Part shown: positions 1 to 10,779 of the stretch, one piece after another | Position numbering within the stretch: position 1 is the stretch's first letter | How the letters are laid out: each line of letters opens with the position of its first letter | From: Nymphaea colorata | Taxonomy: Eukaryota > Streptophyta > Magnoliopsida > Nymphaeales > Nymphaeaceae | Length of the DNA: 64,000 nucleotides | Assembly: GCF_008831285.2 (NCBI RefSeq) | Contig: NC_045147.1 | Span: 372,001-436,000 of the forward strand | Direction: 5' to 3' | The notes under the pieces: generated by a model | The model's database searches: none | What the model saw: only the letters and a program-made list of their open reading frames with translations | Told to the model about the DNA's origin: nothing | Made by a program: the position numbers and the translations under genes

Positions 1-149
1 GCTTTTGAATTAACTTCCAAAGATACCATATCATGGTGTAATACATTGACTTCCAACATTACCCATGTTTTTATCCATGAATTTTGGTGTACTTCGGATG
101 TCAGACCTCTCTTCTGATGCTTGAACAAGATTTCTTTCTAACTCCAAAC

Positions 150-580
150 TTCTTATATATATGTGGTTTCATATCTCAATGACATACTTGCAATTGAAAA
201 AAAAAGAATCGTCCTCACAGCTAGCTTCTCACAGAACACATCTTGATGCCTTGCAGAGAACCCAAATTTCTCCATCCTTGCCTTAGAGAGCAGTTTCCCT
301 TTGTGACGTAAGCACAACATCCAGTTAGCTCTTGGAAAGCCATTTCCCAACCAGATATATTTCATCCAATTCTCTTGAACATGACCTCTAACACTGATCT
401 TCTCACAAACAAATCCCATTCATGGAAATGCTTTTTGTCATTTATGCTTCTTAACATATCTTGAAAATGAAAAAAAGGCCTTCTGTGAAGAAAATAACTA
501 ACTATATTGTCACAAGGATGAGAAACATCCATGCCACAGGATTGCATCAACTTCAACCTGCCGAAAATCAGAGGCAATAT
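150..580 (-). pseudogene. LINE reverse-transcriptase tail (zf-RVT-like) relic
   Basis: Read on the minus strand, about 200-400 gives a stretch with IWLGNGFPRANWMLCLRHKG and then LLSKARMEKFGF. This matches the usual zf-RVT pattern of plant LINE ORF2 C-termini: an aromatic-rich start, a proline, WL, then LLTKDRL and a late Cys/His pair. An adjacent frame (about 420-580) reads like the linker between RT and zf-RVT. The two pieces are in different frames and neither starts or ends sensibly, so this is a decayed fragment. What is seen is the motif similarity; assignment to LINE is family knowledge. It could be any L1-type plant LINE. Confidence 0.5.
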
Positions 581-1029
581 TATTTTCCTTACATTATGAG
601 GCTCCCTTTAGCCCCTAAAGGTGAACTAGGCTTTTGACAATCACCTTTCAGGTAGATGAGCATTTGGATAGATTTAAGACAGTTCAAAGGCTGTGAGGGC
701 TCAAGTACTTCCATTGGCGTTTCCTTGGGGGACTGAGACCACCGACGTATTGCAAACAAATGGGTATGTACAACCAAAAGGAAAAAAAAATGCACAGTAT
801 TTTATGCATCAAGGTGTTTACATAGCAAACAACCAAGTGAGCCTTTCCATCTGCGACTTTTAGGGTTTCGGTGGACCTCATGCACCACCTGGCAGTTCTA
901 GACTCTCAACTTGTCGCCCATTTTTTTTCAGGCGAATCTTCAGTCTGTTGGACTTCCTTGGACACATGAAATTGAAACCTGCAAGAAAGATAAAGAAATG
1001 GAAATGAGAGAAGCATGTAACAAAATTTC
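581..1029. other. No gene recognised
   Basis: AT-rich DNA between the LINE relic and the copia element. Short open frames occur on the minus strand but show no family motif. It may be further LINE sequence too decayed to recognise. Confidence 0.4.
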
Positions 1030-1120
1030 CACTTCATTTCATTTCCACAAAGGGTGTATTGCAAGTATATATAGTATCTCACTCACTCTCCTTACAAGAA
1101 ATAAAACATGCATAATTGTT
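1030..1120 (-). repeat. LTR remnant, left copy
   Basis: About 85 bases closely match 5076-5160: both contain ACTTCATT, then TATTGCAAGTATATATAG, ATCTCA, CTCTCCTTACAA and AAATAAAAC. The direct orientation at both flanks of copia coding sequence is what a pair of LTRs would leave. The minus-strand CTATATATA could be its TATA box. Confidence 0.6.
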
Positions 1121-1139
1121 GTAGGAAAAAATGTGGGCC

Positions 1140-1660
1140 CAAAATATAATTGAAGCTCAAACCCCAATAATTTATGCTGAAAATCCGAGAGAGTCTTGGT
1201 GCCCCAAAATCTTAAATAATAAACTTGAAAAGCTTATATAATGAAAACTCAATAACCAAACCAAGATAGCTCACAAAGTGAACTAAAACCCAACAGCCCA
1301 AAATAATCACAAAATGTAAAATACTTTATTCATCAAAGTAAGCATTACAAAGGGAGACCCAAAGAGACTCACCTAAGCTCACTTAGTAGCATTCACACCC
1401 AAGCATTCCCACACTACAAAGACACACACACCAGCTCATGAAGTGCGCACACAAGAATCACTCACTTGAGGCTCTCACACTTAATTCTTACTCAGTGCTA
1501 CACACAATGGCCACACCCTTATTTATAGGAGGGGAATGTCGGTGGTGGAGGATTCCACCGTATTCTACAACATATAAAGTAGCACATAGTTTAACTGAAA
1601 AATTAAGAAGCTCATCAAGGACTTGAGTTCTATTTTTCTAAAGAGTCATGGTGACCCTTT
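1140..1660 (-). repeat. LTR-like block next to copia pol end
   Basis: Starts right after the minus-strand end of RNase H, beyond a purine run (GAGAGGGAGA, a possible polypurine tract). On the minus strand it has a TATA-like CCTATAAATAAGGG at about 1517-1529 and, about 200 bases further on, an AATAAAG polyadenylation-like signal (1324-1330). That is the layout of a 3' LTR. It has no match at the right end of the element (5160-5700), so either the 5' LTR was lost or this block came from another element by nesting or recombination. Confidence 0.45.
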
Positions 1661-1662
1661 AC

Positions 1663-2150
1663 GATCTCCCTCTCATTACCGACTCTTTACTCGTGACATT
1701 TAACATTCTTCTAAGTTTGGTGAATGTTTGTACTAGCAAGACTTTGGTGAAAATGTCAGCGATTTGATCTTCTAAAGCAATTGTTTGCAACTGTATTTCT
1801 CCTTTGAACACTTTTTCTCTCATAAAGTGATTTTCCACTTCTATATGTTTTATATGAGCATAGAAGATGAAATTCTCTACAAGTCTAATAGCGCTTTAAT
1901 TATTGCAGTAGAGTCACCTTGCATAATCTACATCTTGTTTAATGTCTTCCAACAGTTGCGTCAACCAGACACATTCTTGTGATGTGTGAAGTAGTGCTCT
2001 ATACTTTGGTTCTGTTGTAAACAACGAAAGTGTTGGCTATCTTTTACTACATCATAAAATTGCACCACTTCCAAAATTGAATATATATCCAGTGGTTGAT
2101 CTTCAAGTCAACAAATCTCCGGCATAATCTGCATCACAGTGACTAACAAC
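1663..2150 (-). pseudogene. Copia RNase H domain, broken
   Basis: Minus-strand translation gives three landmark pieces in order: SHCDADYAGD with a following RSTTG, then EPKYRALLHTSQECVWLTQL, then HIKHIEVENHFMREKV and DQIADIFTK near the end. These are the standard landmarks of Ty1/copia RNase H and the extreme C-terminus of pol. Stops interrupt the frame, for example after AGDLLT and after DYAR. Its role would be degrading the RNA strand during reverse transcription; here it is dead. Confidence 0.8.
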
Positions 2151-2386
2151 TGTTATCTTTTGACAGATTGTGAAACAGAGGAAAGTCACCCTTTTTTGCA
2201 TATGTAGAAAATCAAAGTGTGGACCAATATTTTGAGTTTTTTCCAATTTTCCATGTAATTTTGGTTCATTGCATTTTGCAAAAAAAAAATCTTTGGAGAT
2301 TTGGAAGTTATTTATTTGTTTAAACTGATTTTGTTAAGGAATATGAGGCACAAATAATTCTACACATAGAAAAAAAAATCCATGTT

Positions 2387-2638
2387 GTGAACAAGAATGA
2401 ACACTCACTTGACATGGTTGTGCCACTTCTTAACCAACTAGGAGGATGTTATGCAGTTGAAAATTACTCTTCTTCAACAAAACAAAGAACAATTGTGCTG
2501 CTTCTAGGTGACCACATCAGAGATCTTAGAATCCCAGATGGTCTGAAGTATGAGAATCACATATTTATTGGGTTTTTGTATGGGCTATTTGAATTGGAAG
2601 AATTGATGAAACAAATGATTGATGATTTACAGGTCTAA
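2387..2638 (+). other. Exon-like fragment of unknown origin inside the copia relic
   Basis: Plus-strand open frame of 83 codons, antisense to the element. It has a balanced, protein-like composition (VVPLLNQLGG, RTIVLLLGDHIRDLRIPDGL, LFELEELMKQMIDDL) and ends in ACAG|GTCTAAG, which resembles a 5' splice site. It lies where reverse transcriptase should be. I do not recognise the family. It may be an exon of a host gene brought in by recombination or nested insertion, or by chance simply an open frame. Confidence 0.35.
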
Positions 2639-2728
2639 GCTGAGAGTTTTCCTTATGTTTGTTATTTGTCATTTCCAGCAAAACAACATTGAAGCTTAGA
2701 ACTTTATTGTGCCTACTGCATTCTTTCA

Positions 2729-3175
2729 TTAGGAATGGCCACGACTGGTTCTAGCTGTTCCTAAAAGTCTACTTTCATGAAGAACTACATCACAATGGAT
2801 GATTAACTTCTTTGAAACATGATTATATGAGTGATAACCTTTAGATTCATCATTATAGCCAACAAAAATGCATTTTTTACTATTTTTATTTAGCTTAGAA
2901 TATTCACTTGCATCAATCAATTTGTAGACAATGCAACAAAAAATTTTCATGCTACTTAAATTGGGTTTTCTCATGTTCCATGTTTCATATGGGGTTTTGT
3001 TTTGAGCCATCTTTATTGGTGAGAACTTTAACAAATAAATTGAGATCGTTACAGCTTCTACCCAAAAATTCAATTGAGGATGTTTGGCATTTATCATGCT
3101 ACGAGCCATTTTCATAATTGTTTTATTTTTCTTTTTGGCCATTCCATTTTGTTGAGAAGTCTTTTTAATTGGCAA
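2729..3175 (-). pseudogene. Copia integrase core/C-terminal piece
   Basis: The 148-codon frame has SQQNGMAKKKNKTIMKMARS, then FWVEAV, YLLKFSP, NKTPYETW and KCIFVGY, ending with the HCDVVLHES block. This is the integrase C-terminal half followed by the start of the pol linker in Ty1/copia. The catalytic glutamate region (usually TPQQNGVAERKNR) is altered to KKKNK. Upstream, the frame breaks before the N-terminal part at 3337, so at least one frameshift separates the two. Confidence 0.85.
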
Positions 3176-3336
3176 CTGCCTGCAAGTCCCATTTTGCTTG
3201 CAAGATTATTAGACAAAAATTTTCCTCTTCTGTTAGTGCATAAACTTTTAACAGTTTGGTCACTTTGTTTTTCAACTAGAGCTTTGAACTCCTTAATTTG
3301 GTCAAGAGTTTCATATTTGTGGGAGAGAAAATAAAC

Positions 3337-3657
3337 TCAAGCCATACAAGAAAAGTTATTAGTAAATAACACAAAATATCTATTATTATTCATTGACGGT
3401 GCCTTCAATGGCCTACATAAATCAGCATGAACTAATTCCAAATGGTTGACAGCTCTCCAAGCTTTGCCAACTAAGAATGACAACTGATACACATAACATT
3501 CATAAGCTCTAGTATGTGGCACAATCAAAGGAAACCCCAAAACCATTTTTTTTTCACTAAGCAATTTCAGCCCATTAAAATGCAAATGACTATATCTCAA
3601 GTGCCAAAGAGTAGACATATCATTAACCTTAGAAATTAAATCATGACGATCAAACAA
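3337..3657 (-). pseudogene. Copia GAG-pre-integrase and integrase start
   Basis: Frame of 106 codons with STLWHLRYSHLHFNGLKLLS (GAG-pre-integrase, normally LWHxRLGHLxxxxLxxL), then CYVYQL, KAWRAVNHLELVHADLC and NNNRYFVLFTNNFS (start of the rve integrase, normally LELVHSDVCGP and YFVTFIDDYS). The Asp of IDDYS is changed to TNNFS, so the integrase core is mutated as well as frameshifted. Confidence 0.85.
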
Positions 3658-4059
3658 GAAGGTTCAATAAGAAATACACAATTTTATGTCATATGAACTT
3701 CAGCAATAATTTTTCCAGCCTTCCTTATCTCACATGTGTCATCTTTAAAATACTTGAATAACCACTTTTGTATAAGTTGTCCTACATTTAGAAAATTTTG
3801 TGCTATGTAGAATACATAATATACATCTTTCATGAGTTTTTTGTTTCACTAAATTCACATGTTACTTCGACAATGTCTTTTTACATAATCTGAATTGATG
3901 ATTGTTACTCAGCCAAACATTTAATTTCACTGGCTCATCAATGTTTTTAAATAAAATTTTCTCAATGATCATATGGTTAGTACAACCATTGTGCAAAAAC
4001 CACATATGTTGCTACTAATGTTTAAATTTGTACTAGTGAGAAAACTCTTCTACCTCAAA

Positions 4060-4900
4060 GTTTGCTTGTTGCATGGCATTTTTAAAGCAGTTTGCTTTCA
4101 AATGACTAATTTTTTTGCAAAAATAGTATTGCTTACCTCTTAAATTTGGTTGCTCAAATTGTTTCTCTCACCATTTTTGTACCTTTGATTGTTTGATCTT
4201 CTAATGGCCTCCTCCTCGACTATGACAGCTGCCTTGATAACCTCTATGTCTGTGACCTTTATTTTTATTTTTCTGTTCACTACAATTAGCCCCCTTATTT
4301 TCAACCTTTGATGAACAAACTGTCCAATCATGCTTTATGTGCCCCTAATTGTTCTTCATGTGCCAACAAAGAGCTCATTAATTAGTTCAAAGTATAACAA
4401 GAAAGGTCCTTAGACTCTTCTATGGCTGTAAGAAGAGGCTTAAATCTTGGTGTTAAACGTTTTAAAGCTTTCTCATGTCTTTGATTGGTAATAGTCTCCC
4501 CAAATGTCCTCATTTGGTTAACAATGACAGTAAGTCCAAAAAATGTTCCAAATCACCTTTGATAGATGATGTTTCGAATTCTCTCTATAGAGTTTGAAGC
4601 TTTACTACAGTGATTAATTTTCTTTTCAGCATATAACTATTGCTTCAATATAGCCCACGCCTCATTCAAAATTTAGTTGCATTTGCAATCCTTAGAAATA
4701 TGGCACCTGATAATGCTTGTTGTAGCACCAACAATACCTTAGCATCTTTCTTTACATCACCTAATTCTTTATTCTTTACTGGAGACTTGAAGGATTCTGC
4801 TTCTGCATATCCACTCACAACAAGAACCCATAAATCTTGTGAAATGAAAATATATATATATTTATATTTATATTCCAAATTACATAATTCTTTCCATTAA
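4060..4900 (-). pseudogene. Copia gag (UBN2 type) and zinc knuckle, broken
   Basis: About 4666-4878 gives LWVLVVSGYAEAE followed by KKDAKVLLVLQQALSGAIF and RIANAT, the conserved start of UBN2-type copia gag (normally LWxxVExGY, KKDAKAL, IQQALDxxIF, RIxxATT). Further on, about 4070-4140 reads YYFCKKISHLKANC, a CCHC zinc knuckle whose first Cys is replaced by Tyr. Stops interrupt the frame between these blocks. Confidence 0.75.
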
Positions 4901-5075
4901 AAATGGCACCAAGGACTGCAATAAATTCAATATATTGAGATATGTGGTAATTTGATTACCTCGATGGGCTTCAACTTTCTCAATGGACACAACTCACCCT
5001 AAGAAAACTTCTTTCCAACATCAACGCTTTTGATTTAATGTTTGAACCTTGCTACACATTGTTGGCACCAAACTT

Positions 5076-5160
5076 CACTTCATTGGATTTTGACAAAGTA
5101 TTGCAAGTATATATAGCATCTCAGGCACTCTCCTTACAAAAAATAAAACGTTTACAATTA
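5076..5160 (-). repeat. LTR remnant, right copy
   Basis: Counterpart of the 1030-1120 repeat. Just inside it (5061-5070, read on minus) lies TGGTGCCAAC, at the place of a primer binding site. It does not match the common copia PBS (TGGTATCAGAGC), so it is either a diverged PBS or chance. Confidence 0.55.
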
Positions 5161-5673
5161 TGACCATTTACTCACTTTCACTCTAGCCGTTACCCTATTA
5201 CTACTGCCCCAGAAAAACACTTAGCTATGTTAACCATAACTAAGAAAATTAAGAGAATTTTCAACCCTTGCATGAACCATAACTAATACTACCGCGACAC
5301 TATCAACGCATATAATAACCACCTTGTTTTAATTGTCCACTAACACCATAACGATGCATGCCCTTCATGTTCGGCACATCAATTCACTCAGTCACCCGGA
5401 TGCTCGAGGCTCTTCAAGTTCCCCTTCTTTCCTCTCAGGTTAGTGCGTGGGAATCCTTTTTGGTGGATCGTGTCCAAGTTGTTGAACGGATCGCTTCCCT
5501 GCTGTTTCCACCATGAAGAGGGAAAAAAGGCAGCACAAAGTTGCATCACTCCATGTAGATCTTCTCATGTTAGCACCCCGACCTCAACTGATTTTTGAGT
5601 TGCCGTTTTGGTGCAGTACTGTTGGGGATTTGGTGATTCAGTCTGACACTTGCTTTCAAGAATTGGGTTATGG
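5161..5673. other. No gene recognised
   Basis: Intergenic DNA between the copia relic and the MITE-like element. No motif-bearing reading frame was found. Confidence 0.4.
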
Positions 5674-5858
5674 CTAGTGGCAGAGTCAAAAAAAAAAAAA
5701 GGGCTGGAGGGACACCCATTTAGAAGTACTCATATCTAGAGGGGCTCCTACATGTATATAAAAGTAAATATTTAAAGATTCTTATATAAAAATCAAAAAT
5801 TTTAAGAGGCTGGTGTAGGCAACTGCCGGCACCAGATTACATGTGACTCTGCCACTAG
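5674..5858. mobile_element. MITE-like element, 185 bp
   Basis: The two ends form a perfect 15-base inverted repeat, CTAGTGGCAGAGTCA at 5674-5688 and TGACTCTGCCACTAG at 5844-5858. The interior is AT-rich and non-coding, with a short A-run. Flanks TTATGG and TTACGG may be an imperfect 6-base target duplication. Size, inverted ends and lack of coding capacity fit a miniature inverted-repeat element; the superfamily is not determined. Confidence 0.65.
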
Positions 5859-5869
5859 TTACGGCCTTT

Positions 5870-6250
5870 CACTACAAAACAAATCAAGGATTCACAGATG
5901 GCCTAAAAACATCGGTACACCAGTAAAAAGCAGCATTTGTAAAACTTTTACTGACATCTATAAAGGTTATGGGTGAAGAGAATGTTGGTGGAAATGATCA
6001 TCGACATTCTCATGGCACGCATTGCTACAGGTGTTGGTATAGACATCATCACTGACGCGTCTTAAATGTAGTTAAACAAATAATTACTGACGGCCTTTTC
6101 CAATAATAACGATTCTTATCGACACTCACACGCTACCGGACGTTGGTAATAGTTTGACTAACGTTGAGGAAAGCATCGGTACTAATATTTATCGACGCAA
6201 TTTCATACAGCCGATGTTCATCGATGGGTGGAAGTGGACGCTAGGTGAAA
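5870..6250. mobile_element. CACTA-like transposon end with subterminal repeats
   Basis: Begins CACTACAAAACAAATC, close to the CACTACAAnAAA terminus of plant CACTA (En/Spm) elements. It is followed by an imperfect hairpin (GATGGCC...ACATCGGTA) and then several short copies of CATCGGTA, CTGACG and TCGACG motifs in both orientations up to about 6235, as in CACTA subterminal arrays. The opposite end (a GTTTTGTAGTG-like terminus) was not found nearby, so the right boundary is unknown and the element may be truncated. Confidence 0.6.
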
Positions 6251-6251
6251 A

Positions 6252-6851
6252 TCAATCTTCACTTACACCACTTTCTCGAAGTTGGTAAAAATTGACTTTC
6301 ACAAATAGCCATTTTTCCACCGTCTGCCCCAACGAAATCAAAATCCCAACCCCGGACACAACAGCCATGAAGAGCAGCCCCTCCCGGCATAGCCTGTTGA
6401 AGTCCCTAGTGAAACGAACATATTCATCTCTTGCACACTTCGATCTCAACCTACCCCACGCTTCCGAACACTTGGAATCGAAAATCCCATTCGCAAATAT
6501 CGCCACCTGATTCTTCGGCAAAGAGCTCCGGAACGCGCCATTACCGAAAGCCAAGAAGGGGGCGCGCCTTTCACATCGCACAACCGAGAACTTCAGGTAA
6601 GCTCCACGATCAAAGTACCTCAAGTGGGTGCACGAGATTAACCCTCTGTTTTGATTAGGAAACCCTAGAAACGCGCTGCCATTAGGGGACCAAGGATTCA
6701 AAACCCTTAGATGCCCAAGAAAACGGCCCCACTTCCATAATCCCCATGATGAAACCAGTTTATCCTCTATTGAAACCCAATGAGATTCCTCCAACAACGC
6801 AATGATAGGAAGAATTTGTGCAGTGTGGAGAAGGAAGAGAGACGGAGTCAC
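6252..6851 (-). CDS. Gene-like fragment of unknown family beside the CACTA end
   Basis: Open frame of 199 codons, longer than expected by chance here and more GC-rich than its surroundings. The C-terminal half reads like real protein: EAWGRLRSKCARDEYVRFTR, then FNRLCREGLLFMAVVSGVGI with a short hydrophobic stretch and GQTVEKW. The N-terminal part is basic and Ser/Phe-rich and may be non-coding. I do not recognise the family. The true coding part may be only about 6310-6600, ending at a lost intron boundary. Its position just inside a CACTA end suggests a captured host gene piece. Function unknown. Confidence 0.35.
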   Translation of the reverse strand: MTPSLFLLHTAQILPIIALLEESHWVSIEDKLVSSWGLWKWGRFLGHLRVLNPWSPNGSAFLGFPNQNRGLISCTHLRYFDRGAYLKFSVVRCERRAPFLAFGNGAFRSSLPKNQVAIFANGIFDSKCSEAWGRLRSKCARDEYVRFTRDFNRLCREGLLFMAVVSGVGILISLGQTVEKWLFVKVNFYQLRESGVSED

Positions 6852-8013
6852 ACGCTACAGTTGCCACGGAAGTTAGAGAGGAGGAGGACGAAGATGTGGA
6901 TGTGGAGGGAAAAACTTAGGAATTTGCCATCGTCCAACCTCGTCCTTTGGATTTTTTAGGAAATAGGAAAGCCTCACGAAACGGATCTCACCAGAAGGGA
7001 CCAAACGGATTTTTTTAGGATTACCAAGTTTGAGTGAAGTCCTACGAATTAACTTTAAACCCATGATTTCGAAAATGTTTCTATTGTTATAGGATATCTA
7101 TATGAAAGTAAAGAAAAGTTATGGGGCTGGTGTGGGCAGTTAGCTCCACGACTGCCATGCCCCCAGGCCTATGTTAGCTTCCGCTCTCGCATGGGCACAA
7201 TGATTACCAGGTTCAAGCTGGTGTCCTGGTACATGTCAAGATTTATATTCAAAGAAATTGGGCAGCTTCTTTTTTACACCAAACCTTTGTTTTCCTTGAC
7301 TTATACGTGCATAATCTAAGGGAGCGTTTGATATACCCATGATCACGGAAGTTTAAAATCAAAATGCTCATTTTTTAAGAAATGATAATTATTAAATAAT
7401 TGGGGTATTTTTTTTAGAGAATTAAGAAATTAAAACCTGAAATTTTGATTTCATTTTGAGAAATTGTGATTATGAAATCTTCATTCTTGAAACAAAATTC
7501 TAAACCACTAACAACTATTCATGTCGCTGAACTACTAAACATAAACTAGAGAATGACTATGAAACAACATCACTATGTATCTAGCAGGATTACAAATTTT
7601 CTGGATATGGTTTGGTGGATTGACATTTTCTGATGTATCAAACTTGTTTTAGATCAAATCGCTATAGTGCGTGTGATAAGAAGTTGTACTATTAGAACAA
7701 AATGTTCTTAGAATCATGACTCATGAACACCCATTGTGGGATTCTTAGAATCATGACTCATAAAAATAATATATAATAATGATATATATTGTTGTGACAC
7801 TTATAAGTATATTCTATCCCTCCTAAGTCCCGACACAGCTTAAGGTCATGGATGTCTTCAAGCCTCTTTTCTAGACATTAGGTTATTAAGTTCCTCTGCA
7901 CCTAAAAAAGGTGACGTTTGTATCAAATATCAAATAAATCATAAGTAAACAAGTGTTTTTATATTTGCCAAAAGATAGGCTCCTACTCTTTCTTTTTTTC
8001 TTTTTCTTTTTTT
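6852..8013. other. No gene recognised
   Basis: AT-rich. At 7120-7180 a GGGGCTGGTGTGGGCA segment resembles the MITE-like element interior at about 5805, so a related dispersed repeat may lie here. Nothing else stands out. Confidence 0.4.
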
Positions 8014-8240
8014 GGCCATATGTTAGACAGATGCTTCTAGATATTCCTTCCTTCTTTTATCTTTGATTGTACAAGTTGAGATGCCTCTACACATTCCTTC
8101 TTTTATCTTTGGTTGCATGAGTTGAGATTTTTTTTTTTTCTGGCCTGATGTTAGACAGATGCCTCTAGATAATCCTTCTTTTATCTTTGATTGCATAAGT
8201 TGAGATGCCTCTACATATCTTTGATTGCATAAGTTGAGGT
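8014..8240. repeat. Degenerate tandem/interspersed repeat
   Basis: Blocks containing GTTAGACAGATGC(C/T)TCTAGAT, CTTCTTTTATCTTTG(A/G)TTG and AAGTTGAGATGCCTCTACA recur: a long unit of roughly 125 bases appears twice, with the inner TATCTTTGATTGCATAAGTTGAG segment present four times in all. Non-coding. Confidence 0.8.
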
Positions 8241-10779
8241 AACTTGTGAGCCAACTCTAATTTATGCCATTGAAACATCCTCCTGCTCCAAATTCTTTAC
8301 TTCTTCCAAATTAAATAGTAAAATTAAAAGGGAACAAAAGTTCAAAAGCAAACCTAAGTTTTGATAGTGTTTGGATGATACCCTCAAAAAAATTTGGTTT
8401 GAAAGCCATGTTTTGTAAGGCCAGTGTTTAACCAGCTTTTAAAATCTGGTTTGTATGTTTGGATTACATTGTTAAAGAAAAAAAGGTTTCACTTCTTGAA
8501 ACTTTGCTTTCGTTTGAATGTCAAAAAATTGAGCTTTTGACAGAGTATACAAAAACTAATGTCAGGTGAATTATTATTGAGTAGCAATTACATTGCAGTT
8601 ACCACAAGGAAAAATCTCAACAAATCAACATCCAATATTTGCGTATGATGCAAGCTGAATTACAACATAGATGACCCTTTGTCAGAGTCCGGCCGCTTGG
8701 GATCAATTTTCATACTATTTGGGACATGGATTTCCTTTTATGGATCCGGTGTTTTGAAATTGTATTCAGTTTGAAGGGAACCAATACAGGAAAAATCCAC
8801 TAAGGTGGATTGCATCGGGCTAGTGGAGAGGATGGCTATACATGAAAACAAACCTGGCCTTGTTTGAAAAGATGGTATTTCACTATAGAGGTTGGACTTT
8901 AATTCAAACTTCACGAATAGTTTCAGCAACAAACAAGCATGGAACAATTTCTCTAGAAGATTTTTTACTGTTCAGGAACTTTAGTACTGGCATTGAAGTT
9001 TCACCTAAGTAGGTGAAACCATAATGTCAGGCATCATTTTTTCTGCCTATTCCGTTTCACCTGCTAGAGCACGTGCAAGTAATCTCAATAGTTGTTAAAA
9101 ACATATGGAATAGTTTCATATACAGACAAATATGAAACTAAAATGTCTGAAACAAAAGTTTAAGGTCATCAAACAATGTGTGCTATATTATTGAAGGGTA
9201 TTTAATACCATTTATGCAAATGCCACTTAGTGGGTATATGACATGAGCTCAAATGTGAAGCAGCTAACTTGTAACAACAATAACATTGAGTTGTTCCTTC
9301 CTAATTAACCTTATCATGAACAGAATAATATTCAAATCCAAGTACAAATGGAACCCTTACATGGCAAAACATCACATGTCTTTATACCATGAACATGATG
9401 CATAGGAGAGAAAGCTACATGTGGCTGGTCCACGATGCGCGGTAAAAGAGATAAGGATATTTTGGTAATTTATTAAAAAATGTCTTCCACAATATTTTTA
9501 CTTTTTTGCATTTTCAATTTTGTCTGTACAAAAAGTTTGTTTTTTCAATGTGAACTAAATGTATTTTAGTCATTAAAGTGACACGAAAAATTGAATGCAT
9601 AGTTGCCATGGTACGAGGAGACCAGCCGTAGTTGCGAACTTAACGTGTTGGTTCTCTATCATCAATATTCTGAATTAGAATAATTAAGCATAAGAGATGC
9701 ATATGAATAGAGATGAGATAGACAATAAGAAAAGCTAAGGGTTTGGGCACAGTATTAGGAACGAGTACTTGACTGCAGGTCCTGCAAAAGCATGCTTCAG
9801 CCGATGAAATGCACTATTAACACATGACTGTGGTATGTTTCTATTCAGACGTATACTCCACAGAAGTAGGGCCTCTCACTTTCATGCCTGCTGTTTGAGA
9901 AGGAGCGAGCAATTTTTGTTGCCAATATGAAGACGAAACATCGGAAAAAGCTGTATATGTATTGAAACCTGATTGAAACAGTCGGTAGACCTGCAGCATG
10001 CATAATAAACTCAACAGGCTCTGTTCCAGTTCGGTGTGTGTTGCCTCAAAAGGCCGCAGGTTAGACTCTGCTCATGACCGAATTCAGATAATTATCTCAC
10101 CTCTAATTTGTGTCTTAACAACATGAAATAAGTGGCGCCTTGATCCCTACTCTTTTTGGTACCGCTGACTCGAGAAACTAATGTCAATCATGAGCTCCTC
10201 AGTAACTATTCATGTGCTTACATGGGTAGTTATATAGTTTCGCTACTCTTCATATCACACCATGAGTGCTTCTTTTGACCATGCACATCTGATCTGTATG
10301 TCCAAAAATCTAAGAATCAACACGAGGGTTATGCTTCTTCATTGTTAACATTGACAAGCTTCTATAATTAAACTGAAATGGTTATACTGTTGACCTTCGA
10401 ATTAATTAAATCCTACGGTTTTGTTTACTTTTTACGACTTTGAAGGAGAATTAAAATCGCTTCTCCCTATAGGTAAGTTGTTCTTTTTCCTTAGATATAA
10501 CAGCCTGTTTGTAAGGCTTAATTTCAGACTCGATCGCATCATCATCGCCATGCTCACAAGTACTGTTGAGTACTTCCTGTTTCTGCCTTGCAGATTTGGA
10601 TCCCAAGTAACTAGTTCAGCCCTCAACTAAGCTTAAAGATACAACATATATATACAAAGAACAATAAGAAGAGGTAATGACATAAATAAAAGAGTGAGAA
10701 CATAGATGATAACCAAGTAAAATCATAAGCATAAGAAAGTACTTTCACAATTTCATTCCCTTCATTTTCATTTCAATCC
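8241..10779. other. No gene recognised
   Basis: AT-rich DNA on both strands with only short unsupported frames. No tRNA-like cloverleaf, LTR or conserved domain was noticed. Confidence 0.4.

Larger units (their letters stand above)
1030..5160 (-). mobile_element. Decayed, rearranged Ty1/copia LTR retrotransposon
   Basis: On the minus strand the order from high to low coordinate is gag (UBN2-type), zinc knuckle, GAG-pre-integrase, integrase and then RNase H, which is Ty1/copia order. Every domain carries stops or frameshifts. The reverse transcriptase expected between integrase and RNase H is missing; a non-TE-like segment (about 2160-2700) lies there. Matching terminal pieces (about 1030-1120 and 5076-5160) share the sequence around TATTGCAAGTATATATAG and look like remnants of the two LTRs, but a different LTR-like block separates the left one from the end of pol. 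The element cannot transpose on its own. Confidence 0.8.

Noticed and set aside
8014-8240. CRISPR-like regular repeats
   Set aside because: Repeats are uneven, without unique spacers of constant length, in a plant nuclear context.
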